DNA of 64,000 nt from Undaria pinnatifida (taxonomy: Eukaryota > Sar > Phaeophyceae > Laminariales > Alariaceae), in contig JABAKD010000010.1 in assembly GCA_012845835.1 (NCBI GenBank), positions 16,221,355 through 16,285,354 of the forward strand, written 5' to 3'. Positions 1 to 12,700 of this stretch are shown piece after piece; position 1 is the stretch's first letter, and each line of letters opens with the position of its first letter. The notes under the pieces are model-generated. The model was given only the letters and a program-made list of their open reading frames with translations, had not been told where the DNA came from and did no database searches. The position numbers and the translations under genes are program-made.

Positions 1-769
1 AAGGTTGATACAGAGGCTGTGAGAGGGCGTCGTAGGAGTAGTCGCGTTGCGCCGTTGCACTGGACCATGACCGTGAAGAGCCTTGGGCACGAGACCAGGC
101 AGCAGTGGATCCACACTCTTTTTTGTTTCCCGGTCCATGCGCACGTGAAACCTCTTTGGGCGCCAATATGTTATGATACCCGTACGTGCCTCGTACCACT
201 GGTACTTCCTGTATAACGCCGTTTTGTATGCTTGTATACCTGATCCGATCTGTACCCGGGGTACCGCTCACGTCAGATTTTTATTTCAGAAACCTTTAGT
301 TTACCTGGTACCTGGTACCTGGTATGACAGCATATACCACCAGGGACGTTGTGTATCGCAACACTCGATGAAAAATCGAGGAGCAGTGGGATTGCCTATG
401 CGCGATAAAACTTGAAGGCAAGAACCGGGGGGAAGGGACAACACCTGTGACCACGGCTTGTCCACAAGCTGGAAAGTTGATGCGTGAGAAAAAAAAAAAA
501 AAAAAATCGCATCACGCAAGTGTACCACCCGGGGGATGGCATATTTCAAATCCCCAAACTACCCGATTTATCACCCGGGGTACGTTGAATACCACACCCC
601 CTGCGGTGTCATGCCTCATACCAAGCACCTGGTAGTCGGTATGACACCCCCAAGATATCTTCTGACGTTCGAGCTGCTGTGAAACATGCTAATAATGTTT
701 ATGGGGTGTAAAACCCCCGAGAAATCGATGTACCCCCGTCGCATCGTATGACCTTTGCGAATGTAACAG
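1..769. other. Upstream flank, no exon recognised
   Basis: No coding exon could be supported here. The stretch holds short GGTACC-type repeats near 300-325, an A17 run near 489-506 and several short open frames without conserved motifs. The first exon found downstream starts in phase 0 inside the NELF-B homology, so at least one earlier exon carrying the protein's N-terminus should lie here or, more likely, outside the window. Confidence 0.4.
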
Positions 770-3700
770 GTCAGTCGCGCTTCCGTATACAAGCAACTGC
801 TCGAGAACGCCCTGCGGGCGTTGCTGGACCAAATCCCCCACCTCACCGAGGAACGCATGCTGCTTCTCCTCAACGATTCCTTCCGGTGAGGGAGCTAACG
901 AGCCAAACTGGCAACCCCGGCGCGAGACAAGCAGAGGCAAAACCTCGTCGCCGTTACTCGCGAACCGTAACAACGCCACCGCCATTACCAGAGTATAGCC
1001 GTTACCCTACACCATTTTCAAATTGCGCCCGTTTGAGCGCTGATTGTGAAGTATACATGGAACGAGGTGTGGAAGATTGAACGTGGGAAATCTGGGATTT
1101 GGGCAGCGGTATTGAATCAAAATATGTTGGAGGCATGTTTGGTTGGGTGATACAGGTTGGGTACAGCAGGTAGGCTGAGTGTGGGTTTGGTTACGTTAGT
1201 TGCACAAGGTTGAAAGCTTAAACCTGGTGACCCACCGCGCCCCAGGTACGCGACGCAGCCGGAACTCAAGAGCGTGCCGCTGAAGATCATCACCAGCATG
1301 TCAGCCGTTCCAGACAAGGTGGGGGGAGGGGGGCTCGTATGTGTTGAAATATTACAAACCTCATATATTGACAAGTGTTGATACTCTCTTTTTGTAAAAC
1401 AACCTTAAACGCCTCTCCGTTTAAGTATGTTATAATTTCTATAAAAATTGCAAGATTACTAGTTGCAGACGTGGCCCAACACGTTTTATTCTCGAACGTT
1501 AGTTGGTGTTTGTTTCTCAATAACTCAAAGGACTCCGAATTGAAGGGGGGATGCTGTCGCAACCTGCTGGTTGTGTTACAGCAGCAGCAGCTTCAGTATC
1601 ATCATCTGCAGCAGCCCTTCGACGGGCAGAATCATTTATTCTTCCACCAATGGGCAAATCGCGCCGAAGTAACCACTACGTACCATACCTCACCCGCGTG
1701 TCGCTTTTCGTCAACCATTGGGTCGCCCTTATTTATTGGTATCGCTTCATGCGGGAGAAAAACGTTCGAGATCCCTCGAAGCTGACCTTCTTTCAAAGCA
1801 CGTTTGTTTGGAAAAATTACTTCGAAATAAAGTGGGCAGTTTTTTTGTGGTAGTGAAGATTAACACAACTCGGGAACGAAGTCCTCTGCTCCGTCTCTGT
1901 TTCCATGGTAATCATAACCTAATCCATGCCCTTGCGCGATCTGATGGGGTTTTATCAACTCTGTTCGCGTCGAACATATGGAACGAGCCCCCCCCCCCCC
2001 CTCCCGACGTACTCCGTCCCGGCAGTGCGCGGGTGCGAGGCTCTATGATCTTAAGACTACGGCTATGCATGAAATGAGTACCCCCCCCCCCCCCAACCCC
2101 GCCCCGTTCCTCCTTACGTTCCCTTGGGAAAACGTTAACGTTCCATTCTCCGGTCACAGGTACTTGAGAAAATAATCGAGCTGCAGACGCACGAGCCGAG
2201 TCAGTTCGAGGAGCTAGGCTTGCCCCTTGCCATCAAGCGCCTTGCTTGGGAAAAAGACGCGACGCTGTTCGTAAGGATAGCGTCGCCCCACGCGAGCAAA
2301 TACATCTCCAGCGAGTACACGCCAAAGATGATCGTCGCGTCCCAGCAGGTATGTAGGTGGCGAGGCAGAGCAAGCAATGTCCAACGTTTGTGTCCTGATC
2401 CCCCCCCCCCCCCTTTCGTCTAACCTGGAGCTTTTGATGTCGGGGGCTGCTTCGGACACATGCTGCGGCAGAGGTGTACCAGTTCCTTTGTGATGGTTGA
2501 TGAGTCATCCCACGGTAGGGGTACAGAATATTCCGAGCATTTTCTGAGCTCCTAACACGAGGCGAACTCGATATCTCGCCCGAAGCATGACCTCGAAGGC
2601 ATTCGTTCGTGCAACCCGACCAACGTCATCTATGCGCTATTAGTAGCACTAGAACACATATACTCGTAGCACTATTTTGGTCACCGATAGTACCACGCTT
2701 GGGGGGCTCAACCAATCAGAACGGCAGAAACGTTTGGCCCAAGAAAGGGTAACCCCTGTTGCGGGATGACTCTCCATCGTTCAGAAACAGAATTAGCCTA
2801 ACCGCGTGCTGCCTCTACCGTATTGCGCGTGTTTGCGCAGTATCTGGTACAGCTGTGTAGCGACTCGAAGATGGCGAACGCTTCCTTTGACGTTTTATGT
2901 GCTCGCTAAATCGCGTCCCCTTAGAAAAGCTCTCGCTGCCCTTGACCAACGCCTGGGCCGTGTTTTGGATATTCATGTTGAAGGCCCCAACGGTCCAGAC
3001 TTTCCCTTGCAGGATGGTGGGTTTATATCCTAGGTGCGTTGACGCGTACTACGTTAGAGGCGCACTGGCTTTTTTTTTTTCGCCTTCTGAGGGTGGTGGC
3101 TTGAGAAGCTCCATATACTTGACCCGAAAACTGAGGTTTGAGAAAAACTGAAAGAGCAGCCCGATAAATAAAAAGCCATGGCCTACAATAGGTACACAAG
3201 TTCATGTTGCGAAACAAAAATTGACGTATTTCGACGATTCCTGGTTAAGAAGCCCCCCCGGCCATTCACATAATATTTGAGCCGAAAAAATGCTACCTCT
3301 GTCGTATGTAGCGCGCCTCCGCTGTTTTTCCGGAACAGCACAATACAGTGGGTACCTCGATTTAAGAGCGCCCCCGCGACAAGCCGAAACAAGCGCTCGT
3401 AACTGCACATTGCTCTTATCTGTGTTGGGAAATATATAGCTTTTAGTATGGTCGGGACGTGCCGATTTGACCGCTCTTAAGTTCCGAATGCTCTTATCCT
3501 GGAGGGGGAGGGGCGTACTCATTTGTTGCTTGCCTTATTCATCTGACCATTGACTGGGCGCTCTTTAACCGGGGTACCCACTTTAGTTTGTATGAAGCGA
3601 GTTCGACGCGTGTTGGCGATGGGGGTAGCATTTTTTTTCGGCCTGGCTTTTCCCTACTGTTGGGATTTCTCAACGTTTCTTAACAAGCTACCGCGTATAT

Positions 3701-6700
3701 TTGGAACTGCCGTTTGTGTCTTCTCGGCTAACATGCTACCGCTTATCACAGGAAATCCCGTTTGTGACTTCTCGGCTAACATGCTACCGCGTATCATTGG
3801 AAGTTCCGTTTGTGTGTCACGATATTTTGTAAAATCACAAGCTTCCCCTTCTTCGGGATGTGGTTGGCTTGAATTGAAATCCCGAGGGGGGGGGGGGCGG
3901 GTCGCAAAGTTGAGCAGAAGGGGAAAAACTCCTGACGACTAAAGAAAACTACGAAAAAAGAAAATTGCCACCAGCAACCGCCGCACAAGCAAGCAAGAAA
4001 ATCCGGCAAGCAGTGTGTAGCTTGGTCTATTTCAAATACGTCAGCTGCCAGTTCGATCATCTTAGTGGTCGATACTCATCTTTGCAAAGCTGCGTGATAC
4101 TCCGGTCGCTCGTTTTTACGGATGCGTTACTCTTTGAATATATGACTCCTGGATGCTGCGAGGGTCAACATGACAATTTTTATACCAAGGGCGATTTCGG
4201 TCCATAATCGTTCTGCGCACTGATCCTATATGGTGACCCGTCGTATGGAGAGGGAAAAAACTGAAACTCGTGTACACACCCACCTGGTATTTCGTCCAAC
4301 GAAACTAAGGTATCACGCGACCCGCATTAACCCCTTTAGAGCCCCAGAACCCCTCTCTATACTAGTTCCAAGCACTTTTCCCCCCAACGGGTTTCCAGTT
4401 ATAAAAGGTGTTCAGAATGTTTCGCGATGTTGCTCGTTGTATACCTATTTATATACGGTGGGATTAATCATCATTGTTTATCAAAAGTCAGTTTTGGGTG
4501 AAGTAGAGAGTGCCTTAACCCTTTTAGAGCCCCCAAAAAATCCTCCCTATACTACTTCCAAGTATTGTGTCCCCACAAACGGGTTTCCAATCGTGAAGGC
4601 GTCAAAATGAGGAACCTCAGAAAAAAATGGTTGTCACCTCCGTCATATCATAGCACGCGTCTTTCTCCCCATGGTAACCGCTACCAGGTACTCACTGTGA
4701 TGCGGAGCCATCTGTTCTCGGTCAAATGGGTTTCCTGGGTCGATCCTGTCCTTCCTTGCCACTGGACTCGTCTGCTGTCGAAAATTGCCTCTTCCGAGCT
4801 TTTATTGTTGCGCGACACAAACCGGGGAACATCGACCAGCGCAAAACTCACGAGCATGTTGTTGATTGAAACCAAACTCACACCGTTGCGAAAACACGTT
4901 TGTTGGCTTGGCCCACATCGTCCCATATTTTGTCCCCCTGAGATTCGCAAAGGCGTTTTGGTTACTCCCATCTCGTATCCCTCTATTTAATAGACTACCT
5001 GGCCAGGTAGATTCTTCGTATTGCCAGGTTTTTTCATTTTTCAATTGTTCGCTTTTTTCAATTGCGCGTGGTTGTCCGTCTGCGTGCATGCGCGCGTGCG
5101 TTGTATTTTCCACTTTTTGACTTTTCAGGTGAGGTTCTACAAGCACCTGGACACCATCAAGCGGCGAAAGCTTATGGGCCCCGAGCGAATCAACGCTCTG
5201 GCGGAGTGTACGGGAGGACGGCCCATTCTTATCGGGTAAGACCGTTTCAATGACCCGATGACGGAATATAATCGATATACCCTGGTAGTGATCAGTCATC
5301 CCTTTTTTTTTACGACCCCCGCCGAGAGCAGGCATTCGCCAGCAATATAAAGGCTGCTTGTTTTCTACCAGTCACGCACGTTACACCAGAGCACCGTTCG
5401 CTGTGATCTATTAATACAACAGAGTTAAATCCGCGTAGCAACAGCAACAGACAACAACCAAAGACGAACGAACGGCCAGAGCCACACGGCCGCTCTGCCA
5501 ATCACACCGTGTGGCTTTCCTGCCACGCCTTTCTCTCTCTTGCCTCCAACAGTCCCCCGGACGGGGGCGGCCTTCCTTATGCTGGCTTTGTCCATTGTCT
5601 TTTAAGGTGGAAAAGTGTATTTTGAGTCATCGTTGCCAATTATTAGTGTACATACAAATACCAGGTGCATATGTAGTGGTTTTCGCGTACAACACGAGCT
5701 CTACTGGTTGCTCCGCCTTCTCCTCCTGCTTGAACGAACAGTTTCCTGTCCAGCGACATCGCCGACAAGATCAAGGGCGAGTCGTCCCTCTCCAAGGCGG
5801 GGATGTGGGCCACTGTCCTCACCCCCGTCTCCTTAACCGCCTTATCGTCTCTGCGGATCCTGAAAGTACTCAATAAACCAACTGGAAATCTTTCCTATGC
5901 GTTGGTGTTGCACCCTTTGCTGGTTATCGCTAACAGCACACCGCTACTGTGCTGCTTGGTTGCTCCGCCTAACCTCACGCTTACAGTTATTATAACATGT
6001 GCGATGACGTCGCAGAAAAGGTTACGGACGAGTCCTCCCTCTCCAAGGCCGGGGATGTGCCCCCCCCTTGTCACCGCCATATCGTCTCCACAAACCTCAA
6101 AATCAATTCATTAGCGCAATTTTTACCCCCGTACCAGATGTCGATTGTCTTGGTTTCCACCTATTTATTTTGTTGTGGCTAACAGCATACCCACTCTGCT
6201 GGTTGGTATTCCCGCGTTTTCATACTTGAACAGGTTACCTGTGCTAGTGGGTTTGCCAACAGCTATTATCTAAAGCCGATTTTCCGGTATATACACCAGG
6301 TGCCAGCTAAATTCTTACTGTTTTTTGCCACATGACAGTACACCACTCTGCTGCTTTTTCTGGCGATTCTTGTTCCGTTGAACAGTTACCTGTGTGACGA
6401 CATTGCAGACAAGTTCAAGGACGAGTCTTCCCTCTCAAAGGCGGGGATGTGGGCCACCCTCCTCACCGACGTCCTCGTAACCGCCAGGGAGCGAGCGTAC
6501 GGGAGCATCGCCGACCAGTCCGTGGACCGCCTCTGCGCTCTTGCGTCGCGCCTGGACCTGGCCGTCAGGGAAGACGTATTCGGAGACGCCGCTGTTAGGG
6601 ATGTACAGCGGTGAGTAGATAGACTAGACGCATGCTGCAGTGAGGAGATGACGCGTGCTACGATAGAGGTTTCTCACTTTCGGAGGTTAAGACATGTCCT

Positions 6701-9700
6701 TCTTAACCCAAAAACTGATTTGGACAGAAACAACGAATGAATGGTGGTGGCAGGGGGTGGTATAAAACCAGTATAAAAGGACAACGACGACTTTCGTCGT
6801 TAATATTGCTGACAAGCCCATCACAACACCACAAAACGCAGAAGAACACGGAACACAAACAGACGTCGTGTAGAAGCAACGAAAAGCAGAACCTAATTAC
6901 AACGACCTCAACGCAACACAGCAGTATAGCACAGCAGTATAGGCACATTATGTAAGATATACCATCATCTACGACCACATACTTTTCTTCTGTCTGTAGC
7001 TCTGTAGCCGGATGGTATATATGATGCCATATTGTTGTTGTTTGCGTGCGAGGGTGTAGTTCGTCACGCCGTTTGATTTGAATCGCAGCGGTTTGAATTT
7101 TATGGTTTTGTAAGGACGAGGAGGGTTTTTTGGGAAGGAATTTTTTTGTCCGCAGCCCAGGGCACAACGAAGTGAAATGTTTGTGTGTTGTGTTTTTTTT
7201 TTTTTTTGTTGTCCCGCATCGTGATGTAGCAGGATCGAACAGCAGAGGCGCAAACGTTCCAGCGCATGCACCACCAGCGCTGGGTTGGCAGGCCAGCCGA
7301 AGGGTGCTTGTATGCTACTACTAGCAGTGTAGAGTGTGTTGGTGTTCGTTCGTGTGTGTGTCCCAAAATGCACCCACGAGGTGGTTGTTTGCGTGCGAGG
7401 GTGTATTAATAGTTCGTCACGCCGTTTGATTTGAATCGCAGCCGTTTGAATTTTATGGGTTTGTAAGGACGAGGAGGGTTTTTTGGGAAGGAATTTTTTT
7501 GTCCGCAGCCCAGGGCACAACGAAGTGAAATGTTTGTGTGTTGTGTTGTTGTTTTTTTTGTTGTCCCGCATCGTGATGTAGCAGGATCGAACAGCAGAGG
7601 CGCAAACGTTCCAGCGCATGCACCACCAGCGCTGGGTTGGCAGGCCAGCCGAAGGGTGCTTGTATGCTACTACTAGCAGTGTAGAGTGTGTTGGTGTTCG
7701 TGTGTGTGTCCCAAAATGCACCCACGAGGTGGTTGTTTGCGTGCGAGGGTGTAGTTCGTCACGCCGTTTGATTTGAATCGCAGCCGTTTGAATTTTATGG
7801 TTTTGTAAGGACGAGGAGGGTTTTTTGGGAAGGGATTTTTTTGTCCGCAGCCCAGGGCACAACGAAGTGAAATGTTTGTGTGTTGTGTTGTTGTTTTTTT
7901 TGTTGTCCCGCATCCCGCATCGTGATGTAGCAGGATCGAACAGCAGAGGCGCAAACGTTCAAGCGCATGCACCACCAGCGCTGGGTTGGCAGGCCAGCCG
8001 AAGGGTGCTTGTATGCTACTACTAGCAGTGTAGAGTGTGTTGGTGTTCGTGTGTGTGTCCCAAAATGCACCCACGAGGTGGTTGTTTGCGTGCGAGGGTG
8101 TAGTTCGTCACGCCGTTTAATTTGAATCGCAGCCGTTTGAATTTTATGGTTTTGTAAGGACGAGGAGGGTTTTTTGGGAAGGGATTTTTTTGTCCGCAGC
8201 CCAGGGCACAACGAAGTGAAATGTTTGTGTGTTGTGTTGTTGTTTTTTTTGTTGTCCCGCATCGTGATGTAGCAGGATCGAACAGCAGAGGCGCAAACGT
8301 TCAAGCGCATGCACCACCAGCGCTGGGTTGGCAGGCCAGCCGAAGGGTGCTTGTATGCTACTACTAGCAGTGTAGAGTGTGTTGGTGTTCGTGTGTGTGT
8401 CCCAGAATGCACCACCCCCACTGGGTTGGCAGGGCAGCCGAACGGTGCTTGGATGCTAGTAGCAGTGTCGGGGGGGGGCGACGCGCCCCCCCCCGAACCC
8501 CCCCCCCCGGGCCCGACACAGTGTGCGTTGGAAGGACCCTCACCAGTGTGCGTTCGAAAAAGTACATGGAAAAACTATAGTATGTATTTTTAACAAGAAC
8601 ACAAAAAAAACTGCTACAAGCTTGAAAAATGCCATGGCCTAGGTACACAACGAGAATCTCCAGGCAAAAAAAAATGGCCTATTATTATTTTTTTGTTTTC
8701 CGACGATTTTGGGTTAAGGAGCCCCGTCATTTCATCAGAAAAAAAACATTTTTTTCAGACGAAAAAGTGGACACCGTAGACCAAGGGCACGGTATGGTAT
8801 TTGTAGGGGGGATGTTATAATGATGTTATGATGGTGTTACGATGTACCGGTGCCCCCTATTTTCCCACGAGTGACTCTTGAACTTCACTTGACAAGAATA
8901 CTCTCAAGGCGGTTGCGTTTGGCGCAGCGTAGCTAACCGTTCCATTGCGGATTTTTTATCGCAAAAATTAAGACAGAAGGAAAGCTCAAGACCACGACCG
9001 CGGAGGCACGGGGGGGTCACTCGCGCGAGTGACCCCGAGCCATTGCGGAAACCAACCCCGAGAGTGACCCTCTTTTACCGTAGCCTTGCCCTGTACCTCG
9101 ATTTAAGAGCGCCGAAGATAAGAGCATTCAGGACTTGACTGTTTTAGAGCTGCGTCCACGCTTTTGGCAACGAAGGTCTTGGAAAAGGTACGGGATAACG
9201 TTGGTCAGCTCTAAAAGGGGGCTTGAGAACGGTCGAATGAGAATCAGCATGTTCCGCCTGTTTTATTTACGAAAATCAATCTGTTGCCTCCTGCGGACAA
9301 GATCAATGTGTAGTTAAGATTGCGCTTGTTTTGGGCTTTTGTCACCGGGAATGCTCGTACGTCGGGGTAACCGCTGCTGTAGTAGTACCTGGTATCGAAT
9401 ATGGTGGCGCCATCCACCGTCGGCATGCCTAAGCGGCCGGGGGGAGGGGGGAGGGGGGAGGGGGGGAGGGGGGGGGAGGGGGGAGGGGGGAGCGGGGGAG
9501 GGGGGAGCGGGGGAGGGGGGGAGGGGGGACGGGGGGAGGGGGGGGGGGGAAGGGGGGAGGGGGGAGGGGGGAGGGGGGGATGGGGGCACTTTTTGGATGA
9601 AATAATGACTGAACGACGAGGCGTCTCACAACCCCAAAGCTGTCGGAAGAACGAAATATGTGTACCTGGGCCACGGGTTTTGTACGTCGAATTGCTAGAG

Positions 9701-12700
9701 CTGTGAGTCGGCACGACTTAAGTCACCAACTAGTTACTAGTGGGGCTAATAGTTAGTCGTTTTACGGAAGTGCCGACTATCCGATTTATTGGGTTTCCAT
9801 ACTCGGAGGAAGGACTGTTTAATTCGGAGTGCGTTTTTTCCTTTTTCGGGAGGGTCCCCCTCGGCCGGGGGGGGCTGTTATGGCTTGCTTCGCTCTCCTG
9901 ACTTAAGTCGGAAAGTGGGCTTGCTGATCATAAGGTGGTTTCCCCGGCCGACTTGCGGATTAAAGTCACTTGGTTGGCTAACGGCACCTACCGATTAGTT
10001 TTTGGTCGTGAAATACTGCCGACTCACAACTCTACGAATTGCGCTTTCAGTTTGCTACAATAAAAAAAGCAAACGTTTTTGTGGGTGAGGTATATAGTAG
10101 AATGTTTTATCATGCCACCACCCTCAGAAGGAAAATACAATGGTTGGAGTATCTCTACCGCGTTGACCTTTTTTGTTTCAGTAATTTACCACCGAAGCGT
10201 ATTTGCATCATAAGAAACGTCCCGTGTTCGCCACTTGCCTCAAGAATAATGCCGTACCGAATCTTGTTTTATGCCAGGAAGAAGGATACCGAAGCTTACT
10301 TTTGTGCCAGAAAAGAAGGATAAGCCTCGTGTGTCTCGTTAGCCTCTGATTCGCTAACCGGATGGTGATTTTTTTTAGTAAGTATGTCCGTTGTCCGCGT
10401 TGACCTCTGATTGGTTGAGCTGCGTTCGATCCCCGAACAACCCCCCTGCCTTTTTTTCTCCCCGTCGATTTTTTGTTGTGTTTGTTTTCACCTGGCGCAG
10501 TCTGTTCCGCGAGGCTACAGGGATCGTGGAAGGGCAGCAGGAGGTAGCCAAGGGGACCAAGCGGGCAGCCGCTCTCGATAAGGCCAAGGCAGAGGACGAG
10601 AGCACCAAGCTCCGTAAGGTGGATGCGGATGGTATTTATTGTATTTTTTTATTTTCCGGCGTTCTATCGTAGGTCCGATAATTTTCTTGGGTTTGTCAAG
10701 GTTACGATTAGACTTGGAGTTAGGGCTCAACCTCGAGTGCACTTTCAATGATTTTTTCGTAGCTGGGCCAAGGACATATGCTAAGTTCAATCTATTTTGT
10801 CTTAGCTGGGCCAAGGACATACTGTAAATCTGCATCCTTGTATGTTTTGCCTTCTAAGGGCGGTTACTTGAAGAGCTCTATGATACACCTCACCCAAGAA
10901 TAATTTTGAGCAAACAGAAAGTACACCCCGATTGATATACTCATGGCCTAGGTACACAAAAAAAACACATTGCGAAACAAGAACGGCATTCCGACGATTT
11001 TGGGTTAAGGTTAACGCCTTTACAACTGGAAACCCTTTCTTTTTTCATATTTATTTGAAATTAGTATAGGGAGAGGTTTGGGGGCTCTCAAGGGGTTGAG
11101 GTGGGTTAAGAAGTGCCGTCTTTCAGAAAAAAAAAAGCCAAAAAAGTGATACATCTATCGTAGCATGCTTCCAAGGTCTGTACAGCCCTCAACCAACCTA
11201 CCAACAACAGCGGACCAACCAACCAACCAACCAACTGACCACAATGGTCTTCGTGCTCCGCTTTTCCGGTCACTCTCGCACAACGTTCCTGCGCGTCCCT
11301 TTTTGTAAACGAGCGCCACCGCCTCCGCCGCCGCCGCCGCTGCCGCCACCACCGCGTTCTTCCTCTTGACCCTGTAGCAATCACCATGCAAATTATCCCG
11401 CACTTAGTCCAAGTAAGTTGCCCCGAAAAACGACGGTGGGTTTCTGAGAGGGTTTGCTGCGTTGCCCGGCAACCTCAGACGTTGAAGTCGACGTGGTCGC
11501 TGGGTGTCCAGGACGGATAGCAATACTCGTCGTGGGTTCAAGAAACCAACCAACCACAAATCTACCACACACCCAACCAACCAACCAAATCAACAACCAT
11601 ATCACCAACCAGATATGAACCCGCGCGCAAACATTCATCAGATATATCAACCAACCAACCAACCAACCAACCAACCGATCAACCAACCAACGCGTTGTCT
11701 GGTAACCTCAGACGCTGAAGTCGGCGTGGTCGGCGGTATCGAAGATGGACACCAACAGCTGGTTCAAGGAGGCGGTGACGGAGGCCATCGCGGTGGGCTA
11801 CCACAAGGTCGTCAAGGTGCCGATGGACCTCGGTACCATCCTAAAAAAGGTGCGGCATACTCTTCGATGTTCATAGTTTTTTTTCTGTTAGTATATACAC
11901 GGAAGTCTCGACTAATGGTAGCACCAAGTATATGCACTATTGATTTATGCACGAAGTCTAAACTCGAAGTAGTGTCAAGTAGCATTTCATTTGTTTTACT
12001 AGTTTGTCGTACCAGGCGTCATATTGAGTAGTTTTTGTTAAGAGTTTTCTAACACTTGAGCTTAGTCTACTTCGTGTGCCCGAAGACGGAAAATATTTAA
12101 TTTGAAGTATAAAATATTAAAAAGCCAATATTTGTGGGCATTATTTGTTGCATATTTTGTTGAACGCCCGAAGACGGAAAAACGGCAGAAACTGTTTATT
12201 GTGTGAATGGTTTTACAATTCATGTTAAAAGTTTCACGGTGAGCGACCACAGGTCGTCAAGGTGCCCATGGACCTCGGTATCGTCCTCAAAAAGGTGCGG
12301 CATGCTTGTTACTCGTACTCGTAATGGTTTTAACAACGAGCACTCGAAGCCAGAGTAGTGTTCTCTAAAACGTTCCAATATAGTTCAACTATATACCATG
12401 GTACTTGGTATGGTTGAAACTAAATGGCGTCAAGTACCTTGTATTGTAATACTTCGAAGTGTGATTTAAACTGCGGATAGTGTTGGATTACAATAAGAAC
12501 TCTGACTAGAGGACGTTTTGTTTTGTTCGCCTTCCCCTATCCCTACTTTCTAGATTAAAGGCGGAGGGTACCCCAGCTTCGGCGATTTCGACCGCGACCT
12601 CAAACTCATGTGGGAGAATTGCCGCTTGTACAACTCTGAGGTGAGTTGCCCCAAAAAATATCTGAGTCCAAGGCCTTTTTTCCGTCGCTTGTGCGACTCT

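Noticed and set aside
6969-8421. Minus-strand open frames of 200-314 codons
   Set aside because: They run across the 348-bp satellite, repeat the same peptide each unit and change frame at T-run length differences. No domain or splice context.
9244-9714. Pro-rich protein on the minus strand
   Set aside because: Translation of the G6A tract; no motif outside the low-complexity part.
10614-10618. GTAAGG as the exon 6 donor (cut after 10613)
   Set aside because: It has a better consensus than GTGGAT at 10619, but it leaves phase 1, whereas exon 7 needs phase 0 to encode the bromodomain. The 10618 border fits.
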